From: Pantanalinema rosaneae
GTDB taxonomy: Bacteria > Cyanobacteriota > Cyanobacteriia > Leptolyngbyales > Leptolyngbyaceae
Assembly (NCBI RefSeq): GCF_050753385.1
Contig: NZ_JBLZFZ010000023.1
Coordinates: 38,315 to 102,314 of the forward strand
DNA: 64,000 bases
Direction of reading: 5' to 3'
The position numbers were made by a program, and so were the translations under genes. The notes below the pieces were generated by a model. It did not search any database. It was not told the origin of the DNA and saw nothing but the letters and a program-made list of their open reading frames with translations. This document shows positions 17,562 to 24,778 of the stretch, piece by piece. Each line of letters opens with the position of its first letter. Position 1 is the stretch's first letter.

Positions 17562-18914
17562 TCATGCCAAGTCCCGAATGGCGCTTAATGTCTGCTCCAT
17601 CTGCTCAGGAGTATTGTAGACACCGGGAGTCAGGCGGGCATGGGAGGGGGAATAGGGCGTATCACTGGCGATGATCTGGCGTTGCTCTAACCGGCGTACC
17701 ACCTCTCGCGGTCGTAGTCCCTGCACATCAAAACAAATAATTCCGGCAGACAGGGTTTGTGCCATTGGGGTATATAGAGTCACATGGGACATTTGTGCCA
17801 ATCCCTGTTTCAATTGTTGGCTGAGGCTGTAGATACGATCGCGCACCTGAGTTTTGCCCAATTGTTGATGCCAGACAAAGGCCTGCTGCATTGCCCACAA
17901 ATGTTCAAAGGGTTTGAAGCCACCCGGAGTCATGCGTCCGCCCCAACCGGCTCCCCGCGTAAAGGTGGGAATGGTGGGAGTAACGGCGGCTTGGTTTGCG
18001 GCTCTGCCCCAGAGAATGCCTGTACCTCGGGGAGCAAATAGCCATTTATGTGTACCTGCTGCGAAAAAATCACAGCCTAAATCGGCGATCGCGGTCGCTT
18101 CTACCCCCAAACCATGCACCCCATCCACAAACAGCAAAGCCCGATCGTCAGGATCTCGGTCTGCATTGATTTCTGCCAAGCGATCGGCAATTTGACGAAT
18201 GGGCACTTTTAAGCCTGTACTGGAATGAACCCAGGTCGCAGTCACCAATCGGGTTTGAGGTCGGATGGCTTGCAGCAGCCTATCGACCATTTCAGCGTCA
18301 GATACCGTCTGAATAGTTTGGTAGAGCGGAATTTTTCGCATGGCTGCCCCCGTTCGTTGGGCTTTGTAGCGCAGAGATTCATGGGTTGAGTAATAGTCAA
18401 AATCGGTTGTCAACATTTCCTGGGTGGAGCGAATTTGCAATCCATTGATCACTAACGCTGTCCCCATTGTGGTGCTATCAGTCAATGCCACCTCCTGTGG
18501 ACGCACCCCCAGATAGGTTGCGGCGGCCTGCCGAACTTCAGATTCCAGGCGGGAATTATTCGTTTCCAAATAAACGGCTGGGTTGTCATTCAGGGCTTGC
18601 TGATAACGGACGATCGCGTCCTGTACGGGCTGAGGATGGGAGGCAATCAGTAGTCCGGCTAGATGCACCAGGGCTGGATCAAGTTGAAACTGAGCGCGAA
18701 CATAGCTCCATTGATCTGACGCATCTTGGGCTGAGGTGGGTCGTGTTTGTGGTTCGCTGGCGATCGCCGTGGAGCGTTCCGAGGTGGGTTCCGGTTCTGC
18801 TTCAGCCGCCCGATCGCGATCGCCATGCTCCTGACAGCCTGTAAGATGGGTCATGACTGTTGCCGTTGCCCCTAAGCCGATCGAGGTTAAAACATCTCTC
18901 CGTTTCCAGGTCAT
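17562..18914 (-). CDS. Class V aminotransferase-fold PLP enzyme with Tat/lipoprotein signal
   Basis: About 450 residues. From ATG 18914 the protein starts MTWKRRDVLTSIGLG, with a possible twin-arginine pair, and then a lipobox (HLTGC), so it is probably exported and lipid-anchored, unusual for an aminotransferase. The class V fold is shown by ALTDSTTMGT, LLFVDGVHGLGVEA (PLP-binding Asp) and FFAAGTHKWLFAPRGTGILW with the Schiff-base Lys. Relatives include cysteine desulfurases and isopenicillin-N-epimerase-like enzymes; the reaction here is unknown. The frame extends to TTG 18989, but the signal sequence and an AAGAAAG stretch before 18914 favour the shorter form. Box 4 precedes it. Confidence 0.85.
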   Translation of the reverse strand: MTWKRRDVLTSIGLGATATVMTHLTGCQEHGDRDRAAEAEPEPTSERSTAIASEPQTRPTSAQDASDQWSYVRAQFQLDPALVHLAGLLIASHPQPVQDAIVRYQQALNDNPAVYLETNNSRLESEVRQAAATYLGVRPQEVALTDSTTMGTALVINGLQIRSTQEMLTTDFDYYSTHESLRYKAQRTGAAMRKIPLYQTIQTVSDAEMVDRLLQAIRPQTRLVTATWVHSSTGLKVPIRQIADRLAEINADRDPDDRALLFVDGVHGLGVEATAIADLGCDFFAAGTHKWLFAPRGTGILWGRAANQAAVTPTIPTFTRGAGWGGRMTPGGFKPFEHLWAMQQAFVWHQQLGKTQVRDRIYSLSQQLKQGLAQMSHVTLYTPMAQTLSAGIICFDVQGLRPREVVRRLEQRQIIASDTPYSPSHARLTPGVYNTPEQMEQTLSAIRDLA

Positions 18915-19027
18915 TTTCTTTCTTCCCACAGGGTCACTTACCCGTTCTGCGGCTACCAGTAGTAGAAACGCGATCGTTGCCAACTGCAAAGATTACATCA
19001 AGCGGCGCTATCTCCAAGATTGATGGT

Positions 19028-19048
19028 AAATGTGACCGGAAAGTGACA
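19028..19048 (-). promoter_or_regulatory. GTCAC direct-repeat box 4 (aminotransferase-like gene promoter)
   Basis: On the sense strand: GTCAC-TTTCCG-GTCAC-ATTT. The -10-like CTTGGAGATA (19018-19009) ends 27 nt after the start of the second repeat, the same as in boxes 1, 2, 3 and 5. The predicted start lies near 19002, giving a leader of about 88 nt to ATG 18914. Confidence 0.72.
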
Positions 19049-19290
19049 CGCTGTGTGAGAGACACATTGCCAAGAAAAACTGAACAGAAGCGATCGCTTA
19101 AATCCATTACTTTTCTCTTCACTGATTGTTCCAAGTTCCTGGCATCGTTCTTGTACCTAGAGATGGTTATCCTAATAAACGGGAAACATTAGCATAGATT
19201 AATTAAGGTAGCGATGCAGATAGGCTCCGCGATCGCTATGCTGTCAATGCAAATAGAATTTCAGTCATCAACGGTTTAGGAGAGAATTAA

Positions 19291-19488
19291 ATGCGTTATA
19301 TCCTGACATGCGTTATGGTGATTTGCATTTTTCTATCTGGATGTGAATATGTGATTCCCCACACCAGCGATGCCCTTTCTCATAGCAAACAAGTTGAAGA
19401 ACTGCACAAACAAACTCAACAACTGGAACGCCAAACCGAAGCCCTAGAACGATTATCTACCTCGATCGAACAACTGGCGAATCCTTAG
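19291..19488 (+). CDS. Small lipoprotein with coiled coil
   Basis: A 65-residue protein starting at ATG 19291 after GGAGAG. The first 18 residues form a lipoprotein signal (VMVICIFLSGC). The remainder (about 30-62) is a heptad-like helix rich in Gln, Glu and Leu (LERQTEALERLSTSIEQLA), likely a coiled coil. The function is unknown; it resembles short Lpp-like membrane-anchored coils by architecture only. It stands alone, convergent with the cytochrome gene 93 bp away. Confidence 0.75.
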   Translation: MRYILTCVMVICIFLSGCEYVIPHTSDALSHSKQVEELHKQTQQLERQTEALERLSTSIEQLANP

Positions 19489-19581
19489 ATGGGTAAATAT
19501 CAAATCGCCCCCAGGTTCCCAGGATGAGGGAATTCCAGGGGCTAATTGTCTTCCAACCAATCTGGTAGTCTGGCAAATCCG

Positions 19582-21618
19582 TTAAACTGCTGGAGGTTGT
19601 GCCTGTTCCTGGGCAACTGAGGGGGGCAACGCGATCGGATCATCATCCAGTGACAGCAAGAAGTTGACTAAATCCGTCTGATCCTGCGGCTGAAATCCGG
19701 CTGGCTGATCCACCCAATATTCGTGCCCTTGACCACTGACATTCGATCGCTGCAAATCCGCATTGGCTTGGTTCGCTGCTACCATCGGCTGACGCAGAGA
19801 GCGATCGAGCAACATGCGTAAACTCGCGGCGGCATCGGGTTTAATGCCCTGCATCAAGGTTCCCACCATACCAATCTGATCCGGTTTCGCGATCCTGTAC
19901 CAACCATCCTCCTCTGGTTGCAACGCGGTATCACTGGCAGCAACGCCACCATCATGCAAATAAGGAGCATGTAAGTAAGCGCCAATCAGCTTCATGACTT
20001 TATAGCCACCCGCCGGATCACTTTGAGCATAGGCAAGTTTGATATCGGCTTCCGGGGTAATATCGGTTGGAACGGACAACACCTGAGGATCGGATGGTAA
20101 CGGCACTGGCACATTCGGGGCATAGGTATCGGGTGGGACAAACTCCTCCGCAAACTTTTTGGAAGCAGGGGCACGAACGGGTTGGGTTTTGATCTCCCGT
20201 TGGGCAATTACCCGGTGATTGGTGAAATAACGTCCACTATGGCAGGTCGCACAGTTAGCATTATCAAAGATCTTGGCTCCCCGTTGCACAGAGGCAACAT
20301 CTGTAATCGTGTCATTGGGAGGAGGAGCCAGGGTGTTTTGCCATGCCGACATGCCATTCAATTGTGCCGCCACCGGATGACCGGGAGTTGCTGCCATCAA
20401 GCCATTTTGCATAAACAGCGTTCCTTTGGGATACTCCGGCATTTTGATCGTCCAGTTAATGCCTGGAGCATCGGGAGTCGGATCAACTTGCTCAAAAAAC
20501 TCAGAGGGACGCGCGGCTTCAGGTAGACGGTAGTGGGAACTGGGGGCATTCTGGAACATTGTGCCTAGATACAGGTCTTTATCAATGCCTAGCACCCCTG
20601 GAGCTGCATCTGCGGTCGTAGTGGGGTCAGCATTCAAGCCAAATACCGCATTATTGAGGGTGGTTAAGCCGTGAAACCAGCCGATCGAGGCTACCCCACT
20701 CCAGGCATAGGGAAACGCCTCATGGGTATAGGAAGAAGGCACTTTTGCCGTATTATTTTTCAAATCCCCATTGGAGACAAAATTGCCGGGAGGCCAGGAG
20801 AGCAATGCCTCATCCACCGCATCTTCCATCACCTGGCGATCGGGTAACTGAGCCAGTTCGCCTTCACTATTCCGATAGGTTTGCTCCCCGGATGGCATCT
20901 GATTGGGATTCACATCCGTTTGCCGGAATAGTGCCGCCGAATTCGATGCCATCGCCAGCAACATGCCCAGATTAATATCTGTATTAGTTGCCCCTTCCAT
21001 GATCCGTCCCGTTTGCTCATTCACAGTTGTGTGACAGAGCGCACAGGTAATCCCGACCCGCAGTTTGCCGTGATCCAGGTGATTGACTAGCCCCAAGGGC
21101 ACTAGGGAATCTTTAGCTACATCCAGACCTGTGTTAATCACCTTTCCGGCAGGAAAGGTACGATCGCCCAGTTTGACGGTTTCATCCAGGGTCACCTGAA
21201 GATTGGAGGTGGGTTGTCCTTTCAGTGCCAGGATCGACGTTGACAGTTTGCCTAGCCCTAACGGCCCATCCAGAATACCGATGACATCAGTAAATAAAAC
21301 ATCATTGCCAAACGTCTCTTGATAAAACGTGTTTCGTCCTAAATCAATCAGATCTTCAGTGACTTCAACGGCACCCTGTTCCGGCGACAGGCGTTCCTGT
21401 CCCGCTGCGGTCTGAAGTAACTGATTGGCTTCTGCCTGACTCACCACTTGACCGAGCACATCGTAGTCACCCACACTACGCGGGGCAGATTGGGTCAGGG
21501 GCGTGTAGGTTGCGCTTAAATCCGGGGGGCTACTCGGTAAGGCAAGTTCCATCTGGTAACCCAGAAATCCCGCCAGAGCAACGAGAGCAACGAGAATCAT
21601 CGTAATGCGGAGTCGCAT
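19582..21618 (-). CDS. Di-heme c-type cytochrome, cytochrome c peroxidase-like
   Basis: A 678-residue exported cytochrome. The N-terminal helix (7-22) acts as signal or anchor. There are two heme c sites: CALCH (192-196) and CATCH (456-460), each in a suitable context (GITCALCHTTVN, NCATCHSGRYF). A C-terminal YLHAPYLHDGG motif is typical of di-heme peroxidase/cytochrome c relatives and may supply a heme-iron ligand. It would work in the periplasm or thylakoid lumen, perhaps reducing peroxide or accepting electrons. ATG 21618 lies downstream of box 5. The size is roughly twice that of classical CcpA, so the exact reaction is uncertain. Confidence 0.85.
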   Translation of the reverse strand: MRLRITMILVALVALAGFLGYQMELALPSSPPDLSATYTPLTQSAPRSVGDYDVLGQVVSQAEANQLLQTAAGQERLSPEQGAVEVTEDLIDLGRNTFYQETFGNDVLFTDVIGILDGPLGLGKLSTSILALKGQPTSNLQVTLDETVKLGDRTFPAGKVINTGLDVAKDSLVPLGLVNHLDHGKLRVGITCALCHTTVNEQTGRIMEGATNTDINLGMLLAMASNSAALFRQTDVNPNQMPSGEQTYRNSEGELAQLPDRQVMEDAVDEALLSWPPGNFVSNGDLKNNTAKVPSSYTHEAFPYAWSGVASIGWFHGLTTLNNAVFGLNADPTTTADAAPGVLGIDKDLYLGTMFQNAPSSHYRLPEAARPSEFFEQVDPTPDAPGINWTIKMPEYPKGTLFMQNGLMAATPGHPVAAQLNGMSAWQNTLAPPPNDTITDVASVQRGAKIFDNANCATCHSGRYFTNHRVIAQREIKTQPVRAPASKKFAEEFVPPDTYAPNVPVPLPSDPQVLSVPTDITPEADIKLAYAQSDPAGGYKVMKLIGAYLHAPYLHDGGVAASDTALQPEEDGWYRIAKPDQIGMVGTLMQGIKPDAAASLRMLLDRSLRQPMVAANQANADLQRSNVSGQGHEYWVDQPAGFQPQDQTDLVNFLLSLDDDPIALPPSVAQEQAQPPAV

Positions 21619-21735
21619 AAATGCCTCCTGAAGCAGGGTCTACACACAGAGTTTGATCACACCTGGTTGAATCAGGCATGATCACTCGCCTGAATTGCTC
21701 TCAACGCAATCTCAGTTATCTCTAGCTTCGATCGC

Positions 21736-21756
21736 GAAAGTGACGGGAAAGTGACA
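21736..21756 (-). promoter_or_regulatory. GTCAC direct-repeat box 5 (di-heme cytochrome promoter)
   Basis: On the sense strand: GTCAC-TTTCCC-GTCAC, with TTTC in place of the usual trailing ATTT. The -10-like CTAGAGATA (21725-21717) begins 19 nt after the second repeat starts. The predicted leader is about 90 nt. Confidence 0.7.
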
Positions 21757-21831
21757 TGAATTGTTACAATTACATGTAAAATTGCATATAAAAAATAATT
21801 AGCAAAGCCCAGTGACGATCGACTAGCGGCA

Positions 21832-22215
21832 TCATGGTACGGGGCAATCATCATAGTTAGAACAATAGTCGGGGCAATATATCGCCTCAAACTTTAAGAC
21901 TTTAGAAGGATGAACTGCACAGTGTAAATGGGGATTAGAGGAGTAAAAGCGGCAGTGCTTACAACGAACTTTAGTCGGATCCTGAACCTCTGTTTGCACA
22001 GTTTTTAGCTCAAGTAATCTTCTGAACAAGGCACTATAAATTAAGACAAATGCACCCAGTACAACCAAACTTAAAGATTCAGTTGAGAGAGTGCCATTGA
22101 GAGCCGGAGGGCTGAGTTCAGAAGCTGGGATCTCTGTTCCAGACGTAGTTGTTTCTACGGGGTGAGCCTGGGTCACTACTGTAGAGTGTAATGGTTCGCT
22201 GAGGGACTGCCGCAT
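21832..22215 (-). CDS. Small membrane protein with Cys-rich tail
   Basis: A 127-residue protein with one membrane helix (LSLVVLGAFVLIYSALF, about 50-66) and a C-terminal soluble tail holding seven Cys: CKHCRFYSSNPHLHCAVHP, then YCPDYCSNYDDCP. The CxxC...C...C pattern with nearby His suggests a zinc or other metal knuckle, or redox thiols. It is probably the third gene of the rhodopsin operon, 30 bp after the lipoprotein gene. ATG 22215 follows GGAGGATC. The function is unknown; similar short Cys-rich proteins occur in cyanobacteria. Confidence 0.75.
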   Translation of the reverse strand: MRQSLSEPLHSTVVTQAHPVETTTSGTEIPASELSPPALNGTLSTESLSLVVLGAFVLIYSALFRRLLELKTVQTEVQDPTKVRCKHCRFYSSNPHLHCAVHPSKVLKFEAIYCPDYCSNYDDCPVP

Positions 22216-22245
22216 TGCGAGATCCTCCTGATTCGGACGCTCAAA

Positions 22246-22404
22246 CTAGGGAGAAGGTGTTGCCGTTGGTGTCGGTGTTGCTGCTGGATCGGTAGGTTGA
22301 GTGGCATCGGGGGTGGGGGATACCGGAGTCGTCGTTGGGCCACAGGCACCGATTAAGAGGGCAACCCCAAGCACTGCGAATAAAGTAACTAAACTACGAT
22401 TCAT
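22246..22404 (-). CDS. Short Pro/Thr-rich lipoprotein
   Basis: A 52-residue protein from ATG 22404, which follows a strong GGAGG. The signal MNRSLVTLFAVLGVALLIGAC ends in a lipobox Cys at residue 21; the mature part is only about 32 residues of Thr, Pro and Ala repeats (PTPDATQPTDPAATPTP), a disordered tail. It starts 41 bp after the rhodopsin stop codon and is likely co-transcribed. The longer frame to 22503 overlaps the rhodopsin gene and lacks a signal at its start, so it is rejected. The function is unknown. Confidence 0.75.
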   Translation of the reverse strand: MNRSLVTLFAVLGVALLIGACGPTTTPVSPTPDATQPTDPAATPTPTATPSP

Positions 22405-22445
22405 GGTTGATACATCCTCCAATGGATAATAATTTACGTGGGACG

Positions 22446-23252
22446 TTAAAGTCCTTCTGGTAAACGACGGCTCCTCCGTCTGCTGCTGGATTGGGGTCTC
22501 CATAACGCAGTGATCCCGCCTAAGAAATATAGGACTTGATCAGCCGCCCGATCGAGCCCTGTTTCAGAGCGACGACTGCGGAGGCTGCGTAAACCATGCA
22601 AATCAAGGAAACTAAATCCGACTTTAGAGAAGAAAGGCAAGACACAGAATAGTAGGGTATCGATATCTTGATTAACCCAACCAAAGCCAGACGGTCCAAT
22701 AATCCAGGAGATCGGATAGCCAATCCAAAGCACAGTAAAGTAAATCGTTAATTTATCGTGCAAGTCGGCAAGTTCTCTCCCCTGGCTCTGGGATTTCGAT
22801 CGCAGCGGGCCCCAAATGCCCCATAGGACAACCAGAAATGCCACTACGCCGCAGATATACCACAGGTAACGCACCCAATCTCGTTCAGAGAGGTCTGCAA
22901 TTAACCCAGTGGCAATTACCACAACCTGTGTACTGATTAAAAAGCCAATTAATGTCCAGTCTTTTTTGATGAATTGCATGGCTGTCCAGGACAGTGCCAG
23001 CAACAACAGAGGGGTTGTCACAATCCAATCAACATACCGGGCATAATGGGCGATTTGTCCTGCCGCTTCAACTTTACCCTGGTCGATCGCCATTGCCATA
23101 TAGGCTAAGCCCGACCAGATGGGAATAAATATGGCGACCAAGTACTCGTACTGTGGCACACCTTTGGGATCGCGGCTCAGCACCCAAAAATGCAATGCCC
23201 CGATCGCCATTCCTGCCACATATACCCAATGCAGAACCGCCTGCCAATCCAT
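22446..23252 (-). CDS. Anabaena sensory rhodopsin-type microbial rhodopsin
   Basis: A 268-residue seven-helix retinal protein. Numbering matches Anabaena sensory rhodopsin (ASR): counter-ion Asp75 (RYVDWIVTTPLLL), Pro206 in place of the second Asp of bacteriorhodopsin, Schiff-base Lys210 (FCVLPFFSKVGFS) and Asp217 (SFLDLHG). Position 86, Asp in proton pumps and Ser in ASR, is Ala here. Long stretches are close to ASR (DLSERDWVRYLWYICGV). The missing donor Asp and Pro206 argue for a photosensor over a pump. The C-terminal 45 residues are longer and very basic (SSSRRRSRRLPEGL). No transducer (ASRT) gene follows; a lipoprotein and a Cys-rich membrane protein do. Box 6 precedes it. Confidence 0.95.
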   Translation of the reverse strand: MDWQAVLHWVYVAGMAIGALHFWVLSRDPKGVPQYEYLVAIFIPIWSGLAYMAMAIDQGKVEAAGQIAHYARYVDWIVTTPLLLLALSWTAMQFIKKDWTLIGFLISTQVVVIATGLIADLSERDWVRYLWYICGVVAFLVVLWGIWGPLRSKSQSQGRELADLHDKLTIYFTVLWIGYPISWIIGPSGFGWVNQDIDTLLFCVLPFFSKVGFSFLDLHGLRSLRSRRSETGLDRAADQVLYFLGGITALWRPQSSSRRRSRRLPEGL

Positions 23253-23296
23253 AGCAGACCTCCAACTATTCAGGTTTCTTCTCTACGCTGATGGAT

Positions 23297-23317
23297 AAAT
23301 GTGACAGGAAAATGACA
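23297..23317 (-). promoter_or_regulatory. GTCAC direct-repeat box 6 (rhodopsin operon promoter)
   Basis: On the sense strand: GTCAT-TTTCCT-GTCAC-ATTT. The -10-like GTAGAGAAG (23286-23278) begins 19 nt after the start of the second repeat. The predicted start near 23271 gives a short leader of about 20 nt. It is back to back with box 7. Confidence 0.72.
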
Positions 23318-23331
23318 AGTGTTTGAGTCGT

Positions 23332-23352
23332 CGTCACCTTTCTGTCACATTT
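23332..23352 (+). promoter_or_regulatory. GTCAC direct-repeat box 7 (second AI-2E operon promoter)
   Basis: On the plus strand: GTCAC-CTTTCT-GTCAC-ATTT. The -10-like CTAGGAAGT (23363-23371) begins 19 nt after the second repeat. It is the only box read on the plus strand and it precedes the only plus-strand operon with a box. The predicted start near 23378 supports ATG 23406 as the first codon of the next gene. Confidence 0.72.
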
Positions 23353-23405
23353 ATTGCTAAGGCTAGGAAGTAAGCGAATTGGGTTCATTCACCGTTTTAA
23401 TATTT

Positions 23406-23699
23406 ATGCTAAAGAACAAAATTCGCCGTAGACTTTGGCAGTGGTTCAGGACATCCTTGCTCACATTTATCGTTATTATTTCAGTCACTCTATTATTAGT
23501 TTTGTTTCTGCTGATCTTTCAAGTTCCTTCGTTTGAAATTGGCGGGGCAGGAATCTGGTTGATTCGCTGGTACAATCCTCCCCGTGTGCCGTTTTCAATT
23601 GCGTGGAATTTGCTGCCTTTATTGGCGATCGCGGCGATCAGTGGCTTGATTCGGGTTCTGCTCAGCGTTAAGCCGTTCTTGAGTCAAGACAAATCATGA
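23406..23699 (+). CDS. Small two-helix membrane protein
   Basis: About 97 residues with a basic N-terminus (MLKNKIRRRLWQWFR) and two strong membrane helices (SLLTFIVIISVTLLLVLFLL and AWNLLPLLAIAAISGLIRVL). No family is recognised. The frame opens at TTG 23379, but that codon coincides with the predicted transcription start from box 7, so ATG 23406 is chosen. The stop overlaps the start of the AI-2E gene in ATGA (23696-23699), showing translational coupling; it may be an accessory subunit. Confidence 0.75.
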   Translation: MLKNKIRRRLWQWFRTSLLTFIVIISVTLLLVLFLLIFQVPSFEIGGAGIWLIRWYNPPRVPFSIAWNLLPLLAIAAISGLIRVLLSVKPFLSQDKS

Positions 23700-24769
23700 G
23701 ACTGGGACAGTGGTTAGGATTACTGGCGATCGTGGCAGCCGTTTATGTGATCTGGCAAATTCGGCAACTGATGCTCCTGATCTTTACGGCGATCGTGCTG
23801 GCTACGGCGATTAACCAATTAGTGCGGCTGTTGCAAAACACCGGCATGAAGCGAACTCCAGCGGCTCTCCTCAGTGTTGGCATTGTGCTGTCGCTGCTCT
23901 TGAGTGTGATTTGGTTGATTGTGCCCCCCTTTATTGCCCAGTTTCAAGATTTGATTGCCCTATTTCCGATCGGCTTAGAACGGATTGAACAGGGGATTAA
24001 CTGGTTACGGGAGCGATCGGGCGAATGGCTACCGGAATTTCCGGGGATTGATGTGCTACTGCAACAATTACAGGTTCAACGAATGAATCTGTTGCAACGC
24101 GCCTTTGCCTTTTTCTCCAATTCCATTAGCGCTGTCTTAGAACTGCTGCTGGTATTGGTTCTAACATTAATGCTACTGATTAATCCCAAACCCTATCGGC
24201 AAACCTTTGTCCGCTGCTTTCCGGGCTTCTATCGCCGTCGTGCCAATCAAATTCTATCCCGTTGTGCTGAAGGACTGGGAAATTGGACGATCGGGGCGTT
24301 AATTGAAATGGTATTTATTGGTGCTTTGAGCGGCATTGGACTCTGGATCTTACAAGTGCCCCTGGTGCTTGCCCATGCGGTGCTGGCAGGCTTACTCAAC
24401 TTCATTCCCAATATTGGACCAACCCTGAGTGTGGTCATACCCATGTCGATCGCCCTGTTGGATGCCCCCTGGAAAGCGATCGCGGTATTAATTCTCTACA
24501 TTGCCATCCAAAATGTTGAAAGTTACTGGTTAACTCCTACCATCATGGCGAAGCAAGTCGCGTTGTTGCCAGCGATTACCCTGGTTTCCCAGATCTTTTT
24601 CGCCAGCTTCTTCGGGCCCCTGGGGTTAGTCATGGCAATTCCCTTGACTGTGGTTGTGAAAACCTGGATTACAGAATCAGTGTTCAAAGATATTCTTGAC
24701 CAGTGGCGACAAACACCGCCTTGGAGAACCAGAAAACCACGTATCATAACCATCAGCAGGTCAAAATAG
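23696..24769 (+). CDS. AI-2E (PerM) family transporter, second paralogue
   Basis: A 357-residue transporter with about seven hydrophobic segments and the family C-terminal pattern (NFIPNIGPTLSVVIPMSIAL, ESYWLTPTIMAKQVALLPAI, GPLGLVMAIPLTVVVKTW). It is a distant paralogue of the protein at 6645-7742, and both lie behind a GTCAC box. The start overlaps the preceding small membrane gene by 4 bp. The exchanger gene follows after 9 bp, so 23406-25786 is one operon. The exported substrate is unknown; the pairing with a cation exchanger makes ion export worth considering. Confidence 0.92.
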   Translation: MRLGQWLGLLAIVAAVYVIWQIRQLMLLIFTAIVLATAINQLVRLLQNTGMKRTPAALLSVGIVLSLLLSVIWLIVPPFIAQFQDLIALFPIGLERIEQGINWLRERSGEWLPEFPGIDVLLQQLQVQRMNLLQRAFAFFSNSISAVLELLLVLVLTLMLLINPKPYRQTFVRCFPGFYRRRANQILSRCAEGLGNWTIGALIEMVFIGALSGIGLWILQVPLVLAHAVLAGLLNFIPNIGPTLSVVIPMSIALLDAPWKAIAVLILYIAIQNVESYWLTPTIMAKQVALLPAITLVSQIFFASFFGPLGLVMAIPLTVVVKTWITESVFKDILDQWRQTPPWRTRKPRIITISRSK

Positions 24770-24778
24770 GCGCTTTTT

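Noticed and set aside
22446..23252. A proton-pumping rhodopsin
   Set aside because: The cytoplasmic donor Asp96 position is Ala and the second counter-ion Asp is Pro, as in Anabaena sensory rhodopsin.
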